From contig CALHPT010000261.1 of assembly GCA_938036405.1 (NCBI GenBank), positions 1 to 24,279 of the forward strand: 24,279 nucleotides of DNA, read 5' to 3'. Origin of the DNA: an uncultured Tannerella sp. GTDB lineage: Bacteria; Bacteroidota; Bacteroidia; Bacteroidales; Tannerellaceae. The translations under genes and the position numbers were made by a program. Positions 7,455-15,372 of this stretch are shown here, piece after piece (position 1 is the stretch's first letter; each line of letters opens with the position of its first letter). The notes under the pieces were generated by a model, which saw only the letters and a list, made by a program, of their open reading frames with translations, did no database searches and had not been told where the DNA came from.

Positions 7455-7922
7455 ATGAAAAAGAAATTGCTTTATTGTGGAATCGCAGCTTTGACGCTGG
7501 GATTCGTATCGTGTAACCAAAACGCGAACAACGCTGAGAATGCTGAAAATGCAGACAGCACGATGGTAACCGAGCAGCCCGCTGAGGCTCCGGCTCCCGC
7601 ATTTGAGAAGGTGGGCGCATACGCCGGCACACTGCCCTGCGCAGATTGCAGCGGTCTGGAAACGACCGTAGAACTGATGGGCGACATGACCTACAAGGTG
7701 ACGCAAGACGCTAAGGGTAAGAAAGACGGCGGTCATAGCGAGGCTGCTGGTACCTTCACTTGGGATGCCGCAAGTGGCATCATCACGCTGGAAGGCGCTG
7801 ATGCACTCAGCTTCCGCAAGCTCTTGGTTGAAGGTGACAACTTGATGGTAGTCGGCGACGACGGTGCCAAGGCTGCTGAAAACGCAGACAAGTATGTGCT
7901 GACCAAGAAGCAACCGGCATAA
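7455..7922 (+). CDS. NlpE-like copper/envelope stress lipoprotein
   Basis: The 155-residue protein has a lipoprotein signal (MKKKLLYCGIAALTLGFVSC), with the lipidated Cys at about residue 20, then a low-complexity Asn/Ala/Glu linker. The mature domain matches the NlpE N-terminal family by its hallmark YAGTLPCADCSGLETTVEL, where CADC is the conserved CXXC. It continues with a small beta-barrel (TYKVTQDA, GTFTWDA, ITLEGAD). In E. coli NlpE senses envelope stress and copper, but many Bacteroidetes homologues lack the second domain, as here, and their role is unproven. The ATG at 7455 is preferred to one at 7431, which would prepend MFFLIATG before the signal. It is monocistronic, with a strong terminator downstream. 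Confidence 0.88.
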   Translation: MKKKLLYCGIAALTLGFVSCNQNANNAENAENADSTMVTEQPAEAPAPAFEKVGAYAGTLPCADCSGLETTVELMGDMTYKVTQDAKGKKDGGHSEAAGTFTWDAASGIITLEGADALSFRKLLVEGDNLMVVGDDGAKAAENADKYVLTKKQPA

Positions 7923-7954
7923 GAGATTTTAGATTTCAACGATAACATGCTTGG

Positions 7955-7990
7955 AAGCGTGCGGGCCGTGACGGTCTGCACGCTTTTTTT
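7955..7990 (+). terminator. Rho-independent terminator of the nlpE-like gene
   Basis: AAGCGTGC (7955-7962) pairs perfectly with GCACGCTT (7978-7985), and GGCC/GGTC in the inner part can extend the stem. A T-run from 7984 to 7990 follows. It lies 33 nt after the stop codon. Confidence 0.9.
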
Positions 7991-8000
7991 GTTTGTGCCT

Positions 8001-8220
8001 AGCTGAAAAAGGACGTCTTTCGGAGCCCTGCGTTACGCAGGAAGCAAAAAAGGGTCTCTTTTCGGGCCCTGCGTTGCGCAGGGAGCAAAAAAGGGTCTCT
8101 TTCGGGCCCTGCGTTACGCAGGGAGCAAAAAAGGGTCTCTTTCGAGCCCTGCGTTACGCAGGGAGCAAAAAAGGGTGTCTTTCGGGCCCTGCGTTACGCA
8201 TGGAGCAAAAGGCATTGCAT
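8001..8220. repeat. Tandem hairpin array A (40-nt period), upstream of the efflux operon
   Basis: About five 40-41-nt units fill the gap between the nlpE-like gene and the efflux operon. Units begin at about 8001, 8040, 8081, 8121 and 8161, with a decayed piece from 8201. Each junction forms a hairpin of CCCTGCG and CGCAGGG around TTA or TTG: arms start at 8026, 8067, 8107, 8147 and 8187. The three central hairpins are perfect; the first and last each have one mismatch. A C/T-rich run ending in TTT lies about 4 nt before each stem, and an A-run of six lies 3 nt after. The 408-nt gap holds no credible gene; the open frame at 7993-8247 is only repeat translated in shifting frames. After the array, 8221-8330 shows only a weak promoter-like TTTCTTTG (8256-8263). 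Confidence 0.9.
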
Positions 8221-8330
8221 TTTGGTGGAAGATGTGAACTGATCTAAGTTCTGTCTTTCTTTGCAGCCCCGATTCACTGGGGGGAGAACTTCGCCTCCTC
8301 CATTTTCCCGCTACATACACATTATACTAT

Positions 8331-9689
8331 ATGTCATTCCACAAGATCCTCTTCCTCGTTTGCCTTACGCCGTGGCTGTCTGGCCTCTCGGCACAAGACG
8401 TGGAGACGACGCAGGCGCCTGACACGCTGCGCCTCCGATTAGACGAAGCGATTCAAATCGCCCTCACCGAAAATCCCACCGTTCGCGTGGCGGATTACGA
8501 CGTCGAAATCAAAAAAGAAGCCCGACGCGAAGCGCGTGCCGGACTGCTACCTGAGGCCTCGCTCAGCGCCTCTTACTCGCGCACGCTCAAGAAGCAAACG
8601 ATGGTCATGGAGTTCGGCGGACAGTCCACCAAGATTCAAATGGGTACGGACAACTCCTACTCGGCCGGCTTATCCATCAACCTGCCCCTCTTCGCACCCG
8701 CGCTCTACCGCAGCATCCGGCTTACGGAGGCGGACATCGAGTTGGCCGTGGAGAAGGCGCGTGCATCACGCATCGGCATGGTTAACGAGGTCACGAAGGC
8801 CTTCTATCAGCTGCTTCTGGCGCAGGATAGCTACCGAGTGCTGCAAGAAGCCTATGCGCAGGCCGAGGCCAACCTCCGCATTGTCAACGAGCGCTTCACG
8901 CTGGGGAGCGTCAGCGAGTACGACCGTATCCGCGCCGATGTGCAGGTGCGCAGTCTCAAGCCGGGGCTTGTCTCGGCAGGCAACGGTGTGGCGCTGGCGG
9001 GTCTGCAACTACGCGTGTTGCTCGGAGTGGCTGGCGAACCCATCATCGCTGCTCGTGGCAGTCTGGCGGATTATGAATCGGCCATGCATCCCGATCTGCC
9101 CATCGCTGAAACGCTCGAGAACAACAGCGACCTACGTCAGTTAGACCTCAATCTGGAGTTGCTCAGCCGCAATGAACGTCTGACGAAAGCCAACTTCTTG
9201 CCCACTATAGGTGCTTCCTACAGCTACTCGTATAGCTCGATGAACAACGACTTTCGCATCCGTAACTACTCCTGGTATCCCTATTCGCTCGTTGCGTTGA
9301 GCGTCAACATTCCGCTTTTCAAAGCCTCGAACTACCCGAAGCTGCGCAAGGTGCGCCTGCAAATGCAACAGCTCCGCGAGACACGCCTCAACGCCGAACG
9401 TCAGCTCGGTATGCTCGTGCAAAGCGCTCGAGACAAGATGGCGGCGGCTTACGAACAGCAGGCCAGCAACCGCGAAGGTGTGGCCCAGGCGGAAAAGGGT
9501 CGGCTGATCGCCCGCAAACGCTACGAGGTGGGCATGGGCACCATCCTCGAACTCAACGACGCCGAGGTGGCACTCACACAGGCCGAGCTGGCCTATCGTC
9601 AAGCCATCTACGACTACCTCACTGCCCGCGCCGATCTGGAGAAGACGCTGGGGAATAATGACCGCGCACACACGATAAATCAGAAATAA
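8331..9689 (+). CDS. TolC-family outer membrane efflux channel
   Basis: The 452-residue protein has a Sec signal peptide (ILFLVCLTPWLSGLSAQ, cleavage near residue 21). Two OEP repeats of long alpha-helices follow, with typical motifs LRLDEAIQIALTENPTVRVADYD near the start, ARAGLLPEASLSASYSR, and the second repeat around ELLSRNERLTKANFLPTIGASYSYSY and ELNDAEVALTQAELAYRQAIYDYLTARADLEK at the end. It forms the trimeric outer membrane duct for the tripartite pump encoded by the next two genes. The next gene begins 10 nt after the stop. It is the first gene of the operon and lies directly after hairpin array A, so any leader transcript starting upstream would include that array. Confidence 0.93.
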   Translation: MSFHKILFLVCLTPWLSGLSAQDVETTQAPDTLRLRLDEAIQIALTENPTVRVADYDVEIKKEARREARAGLLPEASLSASYSRTLKKQTMVMEFGGQSTKIQMGTDNSYSAGLSINLPLFAPALYRSIRLTEADIELAVEKARASRIGMVNEVTKAFYQLLLAQDSYRVLQEAYAQAEANLRIVNERFTLGSVSEYDRIRADVQVRSLKPGLVSAGNGVALAGLQLRVLLGVAGEPIIAARGSLADYESAMHPDLPIAETLENNSDLRQLDLNLELLSRNERLTKANFLPTIGASYSYSYSSMNNDFRIRNYSWYPYSLVALSVNIPLFKASNYPKLRKVRLQMQQLRETRLNAERQLGMLVQSARDKMAAAYEQQASNREGVAQAEKGRLIARKRYEVGMGTILELNDAEVALTQAELAYRQAIYDYLTARADLEKTLGNNDRAHTINQK

Positions 9690-9699
9690 TAGAACAACA

Positions 9700-10734
9700 A
9701 TGAAGAGAGAAACAATCATACGATCGGCAGTCGCCCTGATGCTTGCGGCGGCCATCGCAGCCTGTTCGGGCGGAGGTAAACAGGCAGAAGAGACGGAGCA
9801 GGAAGCCCTTCCGAAGGTGAAGCTGGGCGCTGCCGTGCGAGAAGAGGTGGAGCAGGTGGAGACATACACCGCCACCGTCGAGGCGCAGGTCACGAACAAC
9901 ATCGCGCCCTCCATGCCCGTGCGTATCGAGCGCATCAACGTCGAGGTGGGCGACCGTGTCAGCCGCGGGCAGGCGCTCGTGCAGATGGATGCCGCCAGCC
10001 TCCGCCAGCAGCAATTGCAGATGGAGAATCTGCGCGCCGACTTCCGCCGCATCGACGAACTGTATAAGGTGGGCGGTGTGTCGCGTTCGCAATGGGAGGC
10101 TTCGAAGACGAGCCTCGACGTGAGCGAAACGGCCTATCGCAACCTGCAGCGTAACACCACGCTGACGAGCCCCATCAGCGGCGTCGTCACGGCCCGCAAC
10201 TATGATAATGGCGACATGTACAACGGCGCGCAACCCGTCCTCACCGTGGCGCAGATCCAGCCCGTGAAGCTGGTGATCAACGTGTCCGAAAGTCAGTTCA
10301 CGCGCATCACCAAAGGCACCAAGGCCGAGGTGGAGCTGGATGTTTACCCCGGCGAGACGTTCGAGGGCACCATCAACCTGATCCACCCGACGGTGAACGC
10401 CACCACACGCACGTTTGCAGCCGAGGTGCGGTTGCCTAACGCCGATCAGCGCGTGCGTCCGGGCATGTTTGGTCGTGTGAAGCTGAATCTCGGCAAGACG
10501 GAACGCATCGTCGTGCCCGATAAGGCCATTATCAAGCAAGCCGGATCGGGCGAGCGTTACGTGTATGTCTGCCGCGACGGGCGCGTGTTGCGTCGTACGG
10601 TGGAGCTGGGTCGCCGCTTGGGCGATCGCTACGAGCTGCTCTCCGGCCTTGATGGCGAAGCCGACGTCGTTGTCGACGGGCAGTATCAGTCGGCTGTCAA
10701 GGACAGCGCACAAGTGGAAGTGGTAAAGAATTAA
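9700..10734 (+). CDS. RND efflux periplasmic adaptor (membrane-fusion lipoprotein)
   Basis: The 344-residue adaptor joins the RND pump to the TolC-like channel. A lipoprotein signal ends at AAIAACSGGG (lipidated Cys near residue 23). A barrel-sandwich/lipoyl half-motif follows (NIAPSMPVRIERINVEVGDRVSRGQALVQMD), then a short helical hairpin, the second lipoyl half (TTLTSPISGVVTARNYDNGDMYN), a beta-barrel (AEVELDVYPGETFEGTINLIHPTVNATTRTFAAEVRLPN) and RPGMFGRVKLNLG with the membrane-proximal domain. The helical hairpin is short, as in many Bacteroidetes adaptors. It has a 10-nt gap to the preceding gene and 11 nt to the pump gene, so it is certainly part of the operon. Confidence 0.94.
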   Translation: MKRETIIRSAVALMLAAAIAACSGGGKQAEETEQEALPKVKLGAAVREEVEQVETYTATVEAQVTNNIAPSMPVRIERINVEVGDRVSRGQALVQMDAASLRQQQLQMENLRADFRRIDELYKVGGVSRSQWEASKTSLDVSETAYRNLQRNTTLTSPISGVVTARNYDNGDMYNGAQPVLTVAQIQPVKLVINVSESQFTRITKGTKAEVELDVYPGETFEGTINLIHPTVNATTRTFAAEVRLPNADQRVRPGMFGRVKLNLGKTERIVVPDKAIIKQAGSGERYVYVCRDGRVLRRTVELGRRLGDRYELLSGLDGEADVVVDGQYQSAVKDSAQVEVVKN

Positions 10735-10745
10735 TCAAGCACCCC

Positions 10746-13700
10746 ATGAGCTTATACGAAGGAGCCGTAAAGAAGCCCATTATGACGAGCCTGAGCTTTC
10801 TGGCGATCGTCATCTTCGGACTCTTCTCCCTATCCCGTCTGCCGGTAGACCTCTATCCGGACATTGAAACGAACACCATCATGGTGCTCACCGCCTATCC
10901 TGGGGCCAGCGCGTCGGACATCGAGACGAACATTTCCCGACCGCTCGAGAACAGCCTCAACACGGTCAGCAACCTGAAGCATATCACCTCGCGCTCGTCC
11001 GAGAACTTGTCGCTCATCAAGCTTGAGTTCGAGTATGGCAACGACATCAACGAGTTGACGAACGACGTGCGCGATAAGCTCGACATGGTCAAGTCGCAGC
11101 TGCCTGATAACGCCGAGACGCCGATCATCTTTAAGTTCTCGTCAGACATGATCCCGATCTTGATCCTTTCGGTCGAGGCGGGAGAGAGTCAGCAGGCGCT
11201 CTACAAGATTCTCGACGACAACGTGGCGAACCCCTTGGCACGCATCCCCGGCGTGGGTACCGTGTCGATCAACGGTGCACCCAAGCGCCAGATCCAGGTC
11301 TATTGCGACCCCGCCAAACTGGAGGCCTACAACCTGACCGTCGAAACCATCGGCGCCATCATCGGCGCAGAGAATCGCAACATCCCCGGCGGTAGCCTCG
11401 ACATCGGTAACGAGACGTACGCGCTGCGTGTGGAGGGCGAGTTCAAGGACGCCCGCGAGATGGAGAACATCGTCGTCGGAACGGTCGGCGGTGCGAACGT
11501 CTACCTGCGCGACGTGGCGCGGGTGGTCGACACCGTGGAGGAGCGCACGCAGGAGACTTACACGAACGCCATCCGCGGCGGTACGATCATCATACAGAAG
11601 CAATCAGGCGCCAACTCCGTCAACATCGCCAAGCAAGTACTCGCCAAGCTGCCCGGGCTGCAAAAGAATTTGCCGCCCGACGTGAAGCTGGGCATCATCT
11701 GGGACTCGTCGGAGAACATCCTCGAGACCATCGACAGCCTCACGGAGACGGTGCTCTACGCGCTGCTCTTCGTCGTGCTTGTCGTCTTCCTCTTTCTCGG
11801 TCGCTGGCGGGCCACGCTGATCATTTCGATCACCATCCCGCTGTCGCTCATCGCCTCGTTCGTCTACTTGGCCATTACGGGCAACACGATCAACATCATC
11901 TCGCTCTCGTCGCTCTCGATCGCCATCGGTATGGTGGTAGACGACGCCATCGTGGTCTTGGAGAACGTCACGACGCACATCGAGCGCGGCTCGGCGCCGT
12001 CGCAGGCCGCTATACATGGCACAAACGAGGTGGCCATCTCCGTCGTCGCCTCCACGCTGACGATGATCGCCGTGTTTTTCCCCTTGACGATGGTCACGGG
12101 TATGACCGGCGTGCTCTTCAAACAATTGGGCTGGATGATGTGCGTCATCATGGTTGTTTCCACCGTGGCCGCCCTCACGCTGACGCCGATGCTTTGCTCC
12201 AAGTTGCTGCGCTTGCAACGTAAACCGTCGAAGGTCTTCCGCACGTTTTATCACCCCATCCAACGCGCCCTCGATGGCCTCGATACGGGCTACGCGCGCC
12301 TGCTCGGCTGGGCCGTGAGCCACCGACGGACGATGGTGATTTTGTGCATCGCCTTCTTTGTGCTCAGTCTCTTCTCCGCCCGCTTCATCGGCACGGAGTT
12401 CTTCCCCCAGCAAGACAACGGCTACATCACCGCCAAGCTGGAGCTGCCTGTGGGCACGCGTAAGGAGGTGGCCCAAGAGTTGGCCGCGCGGCTGACGAAC
12501 GAATGGCGACAGAAGTATCCCGAGATCACCGTCTGCAACTATGCCGTGGGCCAGGCCGACGCCACGAACACCTTCGCCGCGATACGCGACAACGGGTCGC
12601 ACATCATCACCTTCAACTTTAGCCTCACGAAAGCCAGCGAACGCAAACGATCGCAGGCGATGATTGGCGACATGATGCGTGAGGATCTCAAGGCCTACCC
12701 CGAGTTCACGAAGACGAAAGTCGTACCCGGCGGCGACAACGGCGGCATGGGCGGACAGGCTACGGCCGACTTCGAGATCTACGGCTACGACATGGCCACG
12801 ACCGACCGCCTGGCGCAGGAGCTGCGCACGGAGCTGCTGAAGCAGGACGGCGTGTCGGAGGTGAACATCAGCCGCGGCGACTACCTGCCGGAGTATCAGG
12901 TGGACTTTGATCGCGAGAAGCTCTCCGTGCAAGGCCTCAATCTCTCCACCGCTGGGTCGTACCTGCGCAACCGCATCAACGGCTACACCGCGTCGCAGTA
13001 TCGCGAGGACGGCGCGGAGTCAGACATCGTCGTGCGTTACGCGCCCGAGTACCGCACGGGCATAGAGGACATCGAGAACATACTCATCTACAACAACCAG
13101 GGACGCACCGTGCGGGTGCGCGACGTGGGCACCGTGGTGGAGCGTTTCGCGCCGCCGGCCATCGAGCGTAAGGACCGCGAACGCATCGTGACCGTCTCCG
13201 CCGTGCCGAAGCCGGGCGCGCCGTTAGGCGCCGTCGTGGCCGAGGGCCAGAAGGTGATCGACCGCATGCAGACGCCGAGCAACGTCAAGATCCAAGTCTC
13301 CGGATCCTTCGAGGATCAGCAAGACTCCTTCTCCGACCTCGGCATCCTGGCGCTGCTCATCATCGTGCTCGTCTTCATCGTCATGGCCGCGCAGTTCGAG
13401 TCGCTGACGTACCCCTTCATCATCATGTTCTCCGTGCCCTTCGCCGTGAGCGGTGTGCTGATGGCGCTCTTCCTCTCGCGCACCACGCTGAACGTGATGA
13501 GCCTCCTGGGCGGCATCATGTTGATTGGTATCGTGGTCAAGAACGGTATCGTGCTCATCGACTATATCACCCTCTGCCGCGAGCGCGGTCGGGCGGTGAG
13601 GAACTCCGTCGTGACGGCCGGCAAGAGCCGTCTGCGCCCCGTGTTGATGACCACCATGACGACGATCCTCGGTATGGTGCCGATGGCCTTCGGCACCGGC

Positions 13701-13910
13701 CAAGGCTCCGAGCTGTGGCAGCCGATGGGCGTCTCCGTCATCGGTGGCCTCACCGTCTCCACCATCCTCACGTTGCTGCTCGTGCCCGTGCTCTACTGCT
13801 CGTTTGCCGGCGTGGGCATCAAGCGCCAACGCCGCAAGCTGCGCCGCATGCGCGAGATGGACGACTATTATCAGGCCCACAAGCACCTCGTCACGAAACC
13901 CAAAGACTGA
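10746..13910 (+). CDS. RND efflux pump, HAE1-like inner membrane permease
   Basis: The 1054-residue pump has the usual two-fold layout: TM1 near residues 12-30, a large periplasmic loop, TM2-7 from about 335, a second loop, then TM8-12 from about 865 to 1030. The proton-relay residues are present as Asp399-Asp400 (GMVVDDAIVVLENV) and Lys932 (GIVVKNGIVLIDY), corresponding to D407, D408 and K940 of AcrB. LPVDLYPDIETNTIMVLTAYPGA is the family N-terminal signature. The DD pair points to a multidrug-type pump rather than a heavy-metal HME type, but the substrate is unknown. It is proton-driven and assembles with the adaptor and channel. A PII-like gene follows after 7 nt. Confidence 0.96.
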   Translation: MSLYEGAVKKPIMTSLSFLAIVIFGLFSLSRLPVDLYPDIETNTIMVLTAYPGASASDIETNISRPLENSLNTVSNLKHITSRSSENLSLIKLEFEYGNDINELTNDVRDKLDMVKSQLPDNAETPIIFKFSSDMIPILILSVEAGESQQALYKILDDNVANPLARIPGVGTVSINGAPKRQIQVYCDPAKLEAYNLTVETIGAIIGAENRNIPGGSLDIGNETYALRVEGEFKDAREMENIVVGTVGGANVYLRDVARVVDTVEERTQETYTNAIRGGTIIIQKQSGANSVNIAKQVLAKLPGLQKNLPPDVKLGIIWDSSENILETIDSLTETVLYALLFVVLVVFLFLGRWRATLIISITIPLSLIASFVYLAITGNTINIISLSSLSIAIGMVVDDAIVVLENVTTHIERGSAPSQAAIHGTNEVAISVVASTLTMIAVFFPLTMVTGMTGVLFKQLGWMMCVIMVVSTVAALTLTPMLCSKLLRLQRKPSKVFRTFYHPIQRALDGLDTGYARLLGWAVSHRRTMVILCIAFFVLSLFSARFIGTEFFPQQDNGYITAKLELPVGTRKEVAQELAARLTNEWRQKYPEITVCNYAVGQADATNTFAAIRDNGSHIITFNFSLTKASERKRSQAMIGDMMREDLKAYPEFTKTKVVPGGDNGGMGGQATADFEIYGYDMATTDRLAQELRTELLKQDGVSEVNISRGDYLPEYQVDFDREKLSVQGLNLSTAGSYLRNRINGYTASQYREDGAESDIVVRYAPEYRTGIEDIENILIYNNQGRTVRVRDVGTVVERFAPPAIERKDRERIVTVSAVPKPGAPLGAVVAEGQKVIDRMQTPSNVKIQVSGSFEDQQDSFSDLGILALLIIVLVFIVMAAQFESLTYPFIIMFSVPFAVSGVLMALFLSRTTLNVMSLLGGIMLIGIVVKNGIVLIDYITLCRERGRAVRNSVVTAGKSRLRPVLMTTMTTILGMVPMAFGTGQGSELWQPMGVSVIGGLTVSTILTLLLVPVLYCSFAGVGIKRQRRKLRRMREMDDYYQAHKHLVTKPKD

Positions 13911-13917
13911 CCCCCTT

Positions 13918-14211
13918 ATGAAAGCTGTATTCATAGCCTGCGATCAGGCCCACCACGAAGACGTCCTCACGCTGCTGACCCACTTCAACTGCCGCGGCTA
14001 CACGGCCTTTGAACAAGTCACCGGACGCGGCTCCCAAACGGGCGACCCACACCTCGGGTCGCACGCTTGGCCCGCGATGAACGAGGCCATCCTGAGCGTC
14101 GTTGACGACGACCTCGTGCCCCGTCTGCTGGAGGCCCTCCGCGCCCTCGACGAGCGCTCCGACCAGCTCGGCCTCCGCGCGTTCGTCTGGAGCGTGGAAG
14201 CGACCGTCTGA
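13918..14211 (+). CDS. PII-like small protein of the efflux operon
   Basis: The 97-residue protein begins MKAVFIACDQAHHEDVLTLL and shows the beta-alpha-beta repeat of a PII-like ferredoxin fold. The first strand and helix lead to GYTAFEQVTGRGSQTGDPHLGS, in place of a long T-loop, then AILSVVDDDLVPRLLEALRALDE and a final strand, FVWSVEA. The T-loop Tyr and the standard GlnB/GlnK signature are absent. I recall a PII subgroup (PII-NG) encoded beside RND metal pumps; membership is an inference. The ATG at 13918 lies 7 nt after the pump stop, so it is translated from the same mRNA. It may sense a cytoplasmic ligand and tune the pump. Confidence 0.75.
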   Translation: MKAVFIACDQAHHEDVLTLLTHFNCRGYTAFEQVTGRGSQTGDPHLGSHAWPAMNEAILSVVDDDLVPRLLEALRALDERSDQLGLRAFVWSVEATV

Positions 14212-14309
14212 CGAGCGCCGTGCGTCATCGGCCGATGATTCAGCGGGAGACTGCCAGCAGCCGTCGCAATGCGTCTTGCAGGGGGGTCTCCCGGTGTTTT
14301 CAATCATGC

Positions 14310-14651
14310 TTGCGGGATTCCCGCAAACGCCAAAAAGTTGATTTTTCATTTGCGGGACTCCCGCAAGCGCCAAAAACTACTTTTTTCCATTTGCGGGACT
14401 CCCGCAAGCGCCAAAAACTACTTTTTTCCATTTGCGGAACTTCCGCAAACGCCAAAAACTTCTTTTTTCCATTTGCGGGACTTCCGCAAGCGCTAAAATG
14501 TTCATTCTTCATTTGCGGAACTTCCGCAAGCATTAAAATGTTCATTTTTCATTTGCGGAACTTCCGCAAACGCCAAAAACTACTTTTTCTCATTTGCGGG
14601 AACCCCGCAGATAATAAAAAGTTCATATTTCCATCTGCGGGACTCCCGCAA
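14310..14651. repeat. Tandem hairpin array B (40-41-nt period), downstream of the efflux operon
   Basis: Nine hairpins, each 7-bp stem plus 3-nt loop, start at 14310, 14350, 14391, 14432, 14473, 14513, 14553, 14594 and 14635. The typical form is TTGCGGG, loop ACT, CCCGCAA; copies 4, 6 and 7 have TTGCGGA with TCCGCAA, and copy 5 has the G-T intermediate. Copies 8 and 9 differ at the outermost pair. Spacers of 23-24 nt hold an A-run, then a T-run ending CAT, so the T-run and A-run on either side of each stem can form an outer A-T helix. The 540-nt gap 14212-14751 contains no supported gene; 14212-14309 is featureless and 14652-14751 has a decayed, GC-rich remnant. The 171-codon frame 14220-14735 is repeat in rotating frames. 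Confidence 0.93.
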
Positions 14652-14751
14652 GCGCCAAAAATCACTTCTCCTCCTTCCCGGAGCCTCCGCAGAGGCACCG
14701 CTCCGAAGCGATGCGCTTTGGCTATTGGTTATTGATAACGAACGATTAACG

Positions 14752-15309
14752 ATGCCCCTCCTCGTCCTGCTTCTCGCCTTGATTCGTCTGCCCGACGGCG
14801 GCCACACGGAAGACACGCTCCGCCTCGTCACCGTCGCGGACACGCTTCACTACGTGCAGGTGGCCGACTACGCCGGTCGTGTCGAACGTTGGCCCTTGCC
14901 CTATCCTGTCTACCGTTTCCAGACGGGCGACATCAACGGCGATGGCCGCACCGACGTGCTTGTGGGCGTCATCAAGTCCACCCGCTACGACCCGCAGGTG
15001 GCGCGCCGGCTCTTCATTTTCAAGGTCTACAAAGACTGCTACATCCGCCCCCTGTGGATGGGTTCGCGGCTCAGCCATCCGCTCGTCGACTTCCGTTTCG
15101 CGCACATCGACGGCCAGCCGCGCGTGCTCACCATCGAGCGTGACACCACGCCCGAGCGCTACCTGATGGCCGTCTATCGCTGGCGTTCCTTCGGCCTCGA
15201 CTTCGTCGCTTACCACGCCCGCGGCATCCCCCTCGACGAGGCTCGCCAACGGCTCGAGGGCGCGCCGATCTCCTCCGGGCAGACCCATCAAGGCCGCCCC
15301 TCCCCCTGA
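14752..15309 (+). CDS. Small exported protein with FG-GAP/EF-like DINGDGRTD motif, function unknown
   Basis: The 185-residue protein has a short hydrophobic start (MPLLVLLLALIRLPDGG), probably a signal peptide. The core contains PYPVYRFQTGDINGDGRTDVLVG: DINGDGRTD is a calcium-loop motif as in FG-GAP/VCBS or dockerin-like repeats, present once. Then come RRLFIFKVYKD, RPLWMGSRLSHPLVDFRFA and a final YRWRSFGLDFVAYH. I recall homologues in Bacteroides labelled nuclear receptor-binding factor related, a name without functional support. The ATG at 14752 is preferred over an in-frame TTG at 14725. A fucosidase gene begins 63 nt downstream on the same strand. Function is not assigned. Confidence 0.7.
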   Translation: MPLLVLLLALIRLPDGGHTEDTLRLVTVADTLHYVQVADYAGRVERWPLPYPVYRFQTGDINGDGRTDVLVGVIKSTRYDPQVARRLFIFKVYKDCYIRPLWMGSRLSHPLVDFRFAHIDGQPRVLTIERDTTPERYLMAVYRWRSFGLDFVAYHARGIPLDEARQRLEGAPISSGQTHQGRPSP

Positions 15310-15372
15310 TCATGCTTACTATCCCGGCGACCGCAAGGCCGCCCCTATAACCCCTAACTACTTTTACACCAC

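Noticed and set aside
7993..8247. 84-codon open frame across array A
   Set aside because: It is repeat translated in shifting frames (CVTQGAKKG, ALRYAGSKKG) and begins inside the terminator region of the previous gene.
11604..12932. 442-codon open frame antisense to the RND pump
   Set aside because: Composition is His/Arg/Asp-rich and low in hydrophobics, typical of an antisense shadow in a GC-rich gene; the sense strand encodes a complete, conserved pump.
10746..13910. Heavy-metal (CusA/CzcA type) identity for the RND pump
   Set aside because: It carries the Asp399-Asp400 pair of HAE1-type pumps, and no methionine-cluster or metal motif was noticed. The PII-like neighbour is the only hint of metals.
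14310..14651. CRISPR array
   Set aside because: The segments between the palindromes are themselves repeated, and no cas genes are present, so there are no unique spacers.
14220..14735. 171-codon open frame with repeated RDSRKRQK and LPQAPK peptides across array B
   Set aside because: The 41-nt unit rotates the frame every copy, so the frame is open only because the repeat lacks stops in all phases. It has no start context, overlaps no conserved family, and stem compensation argues for structure rather than protein.
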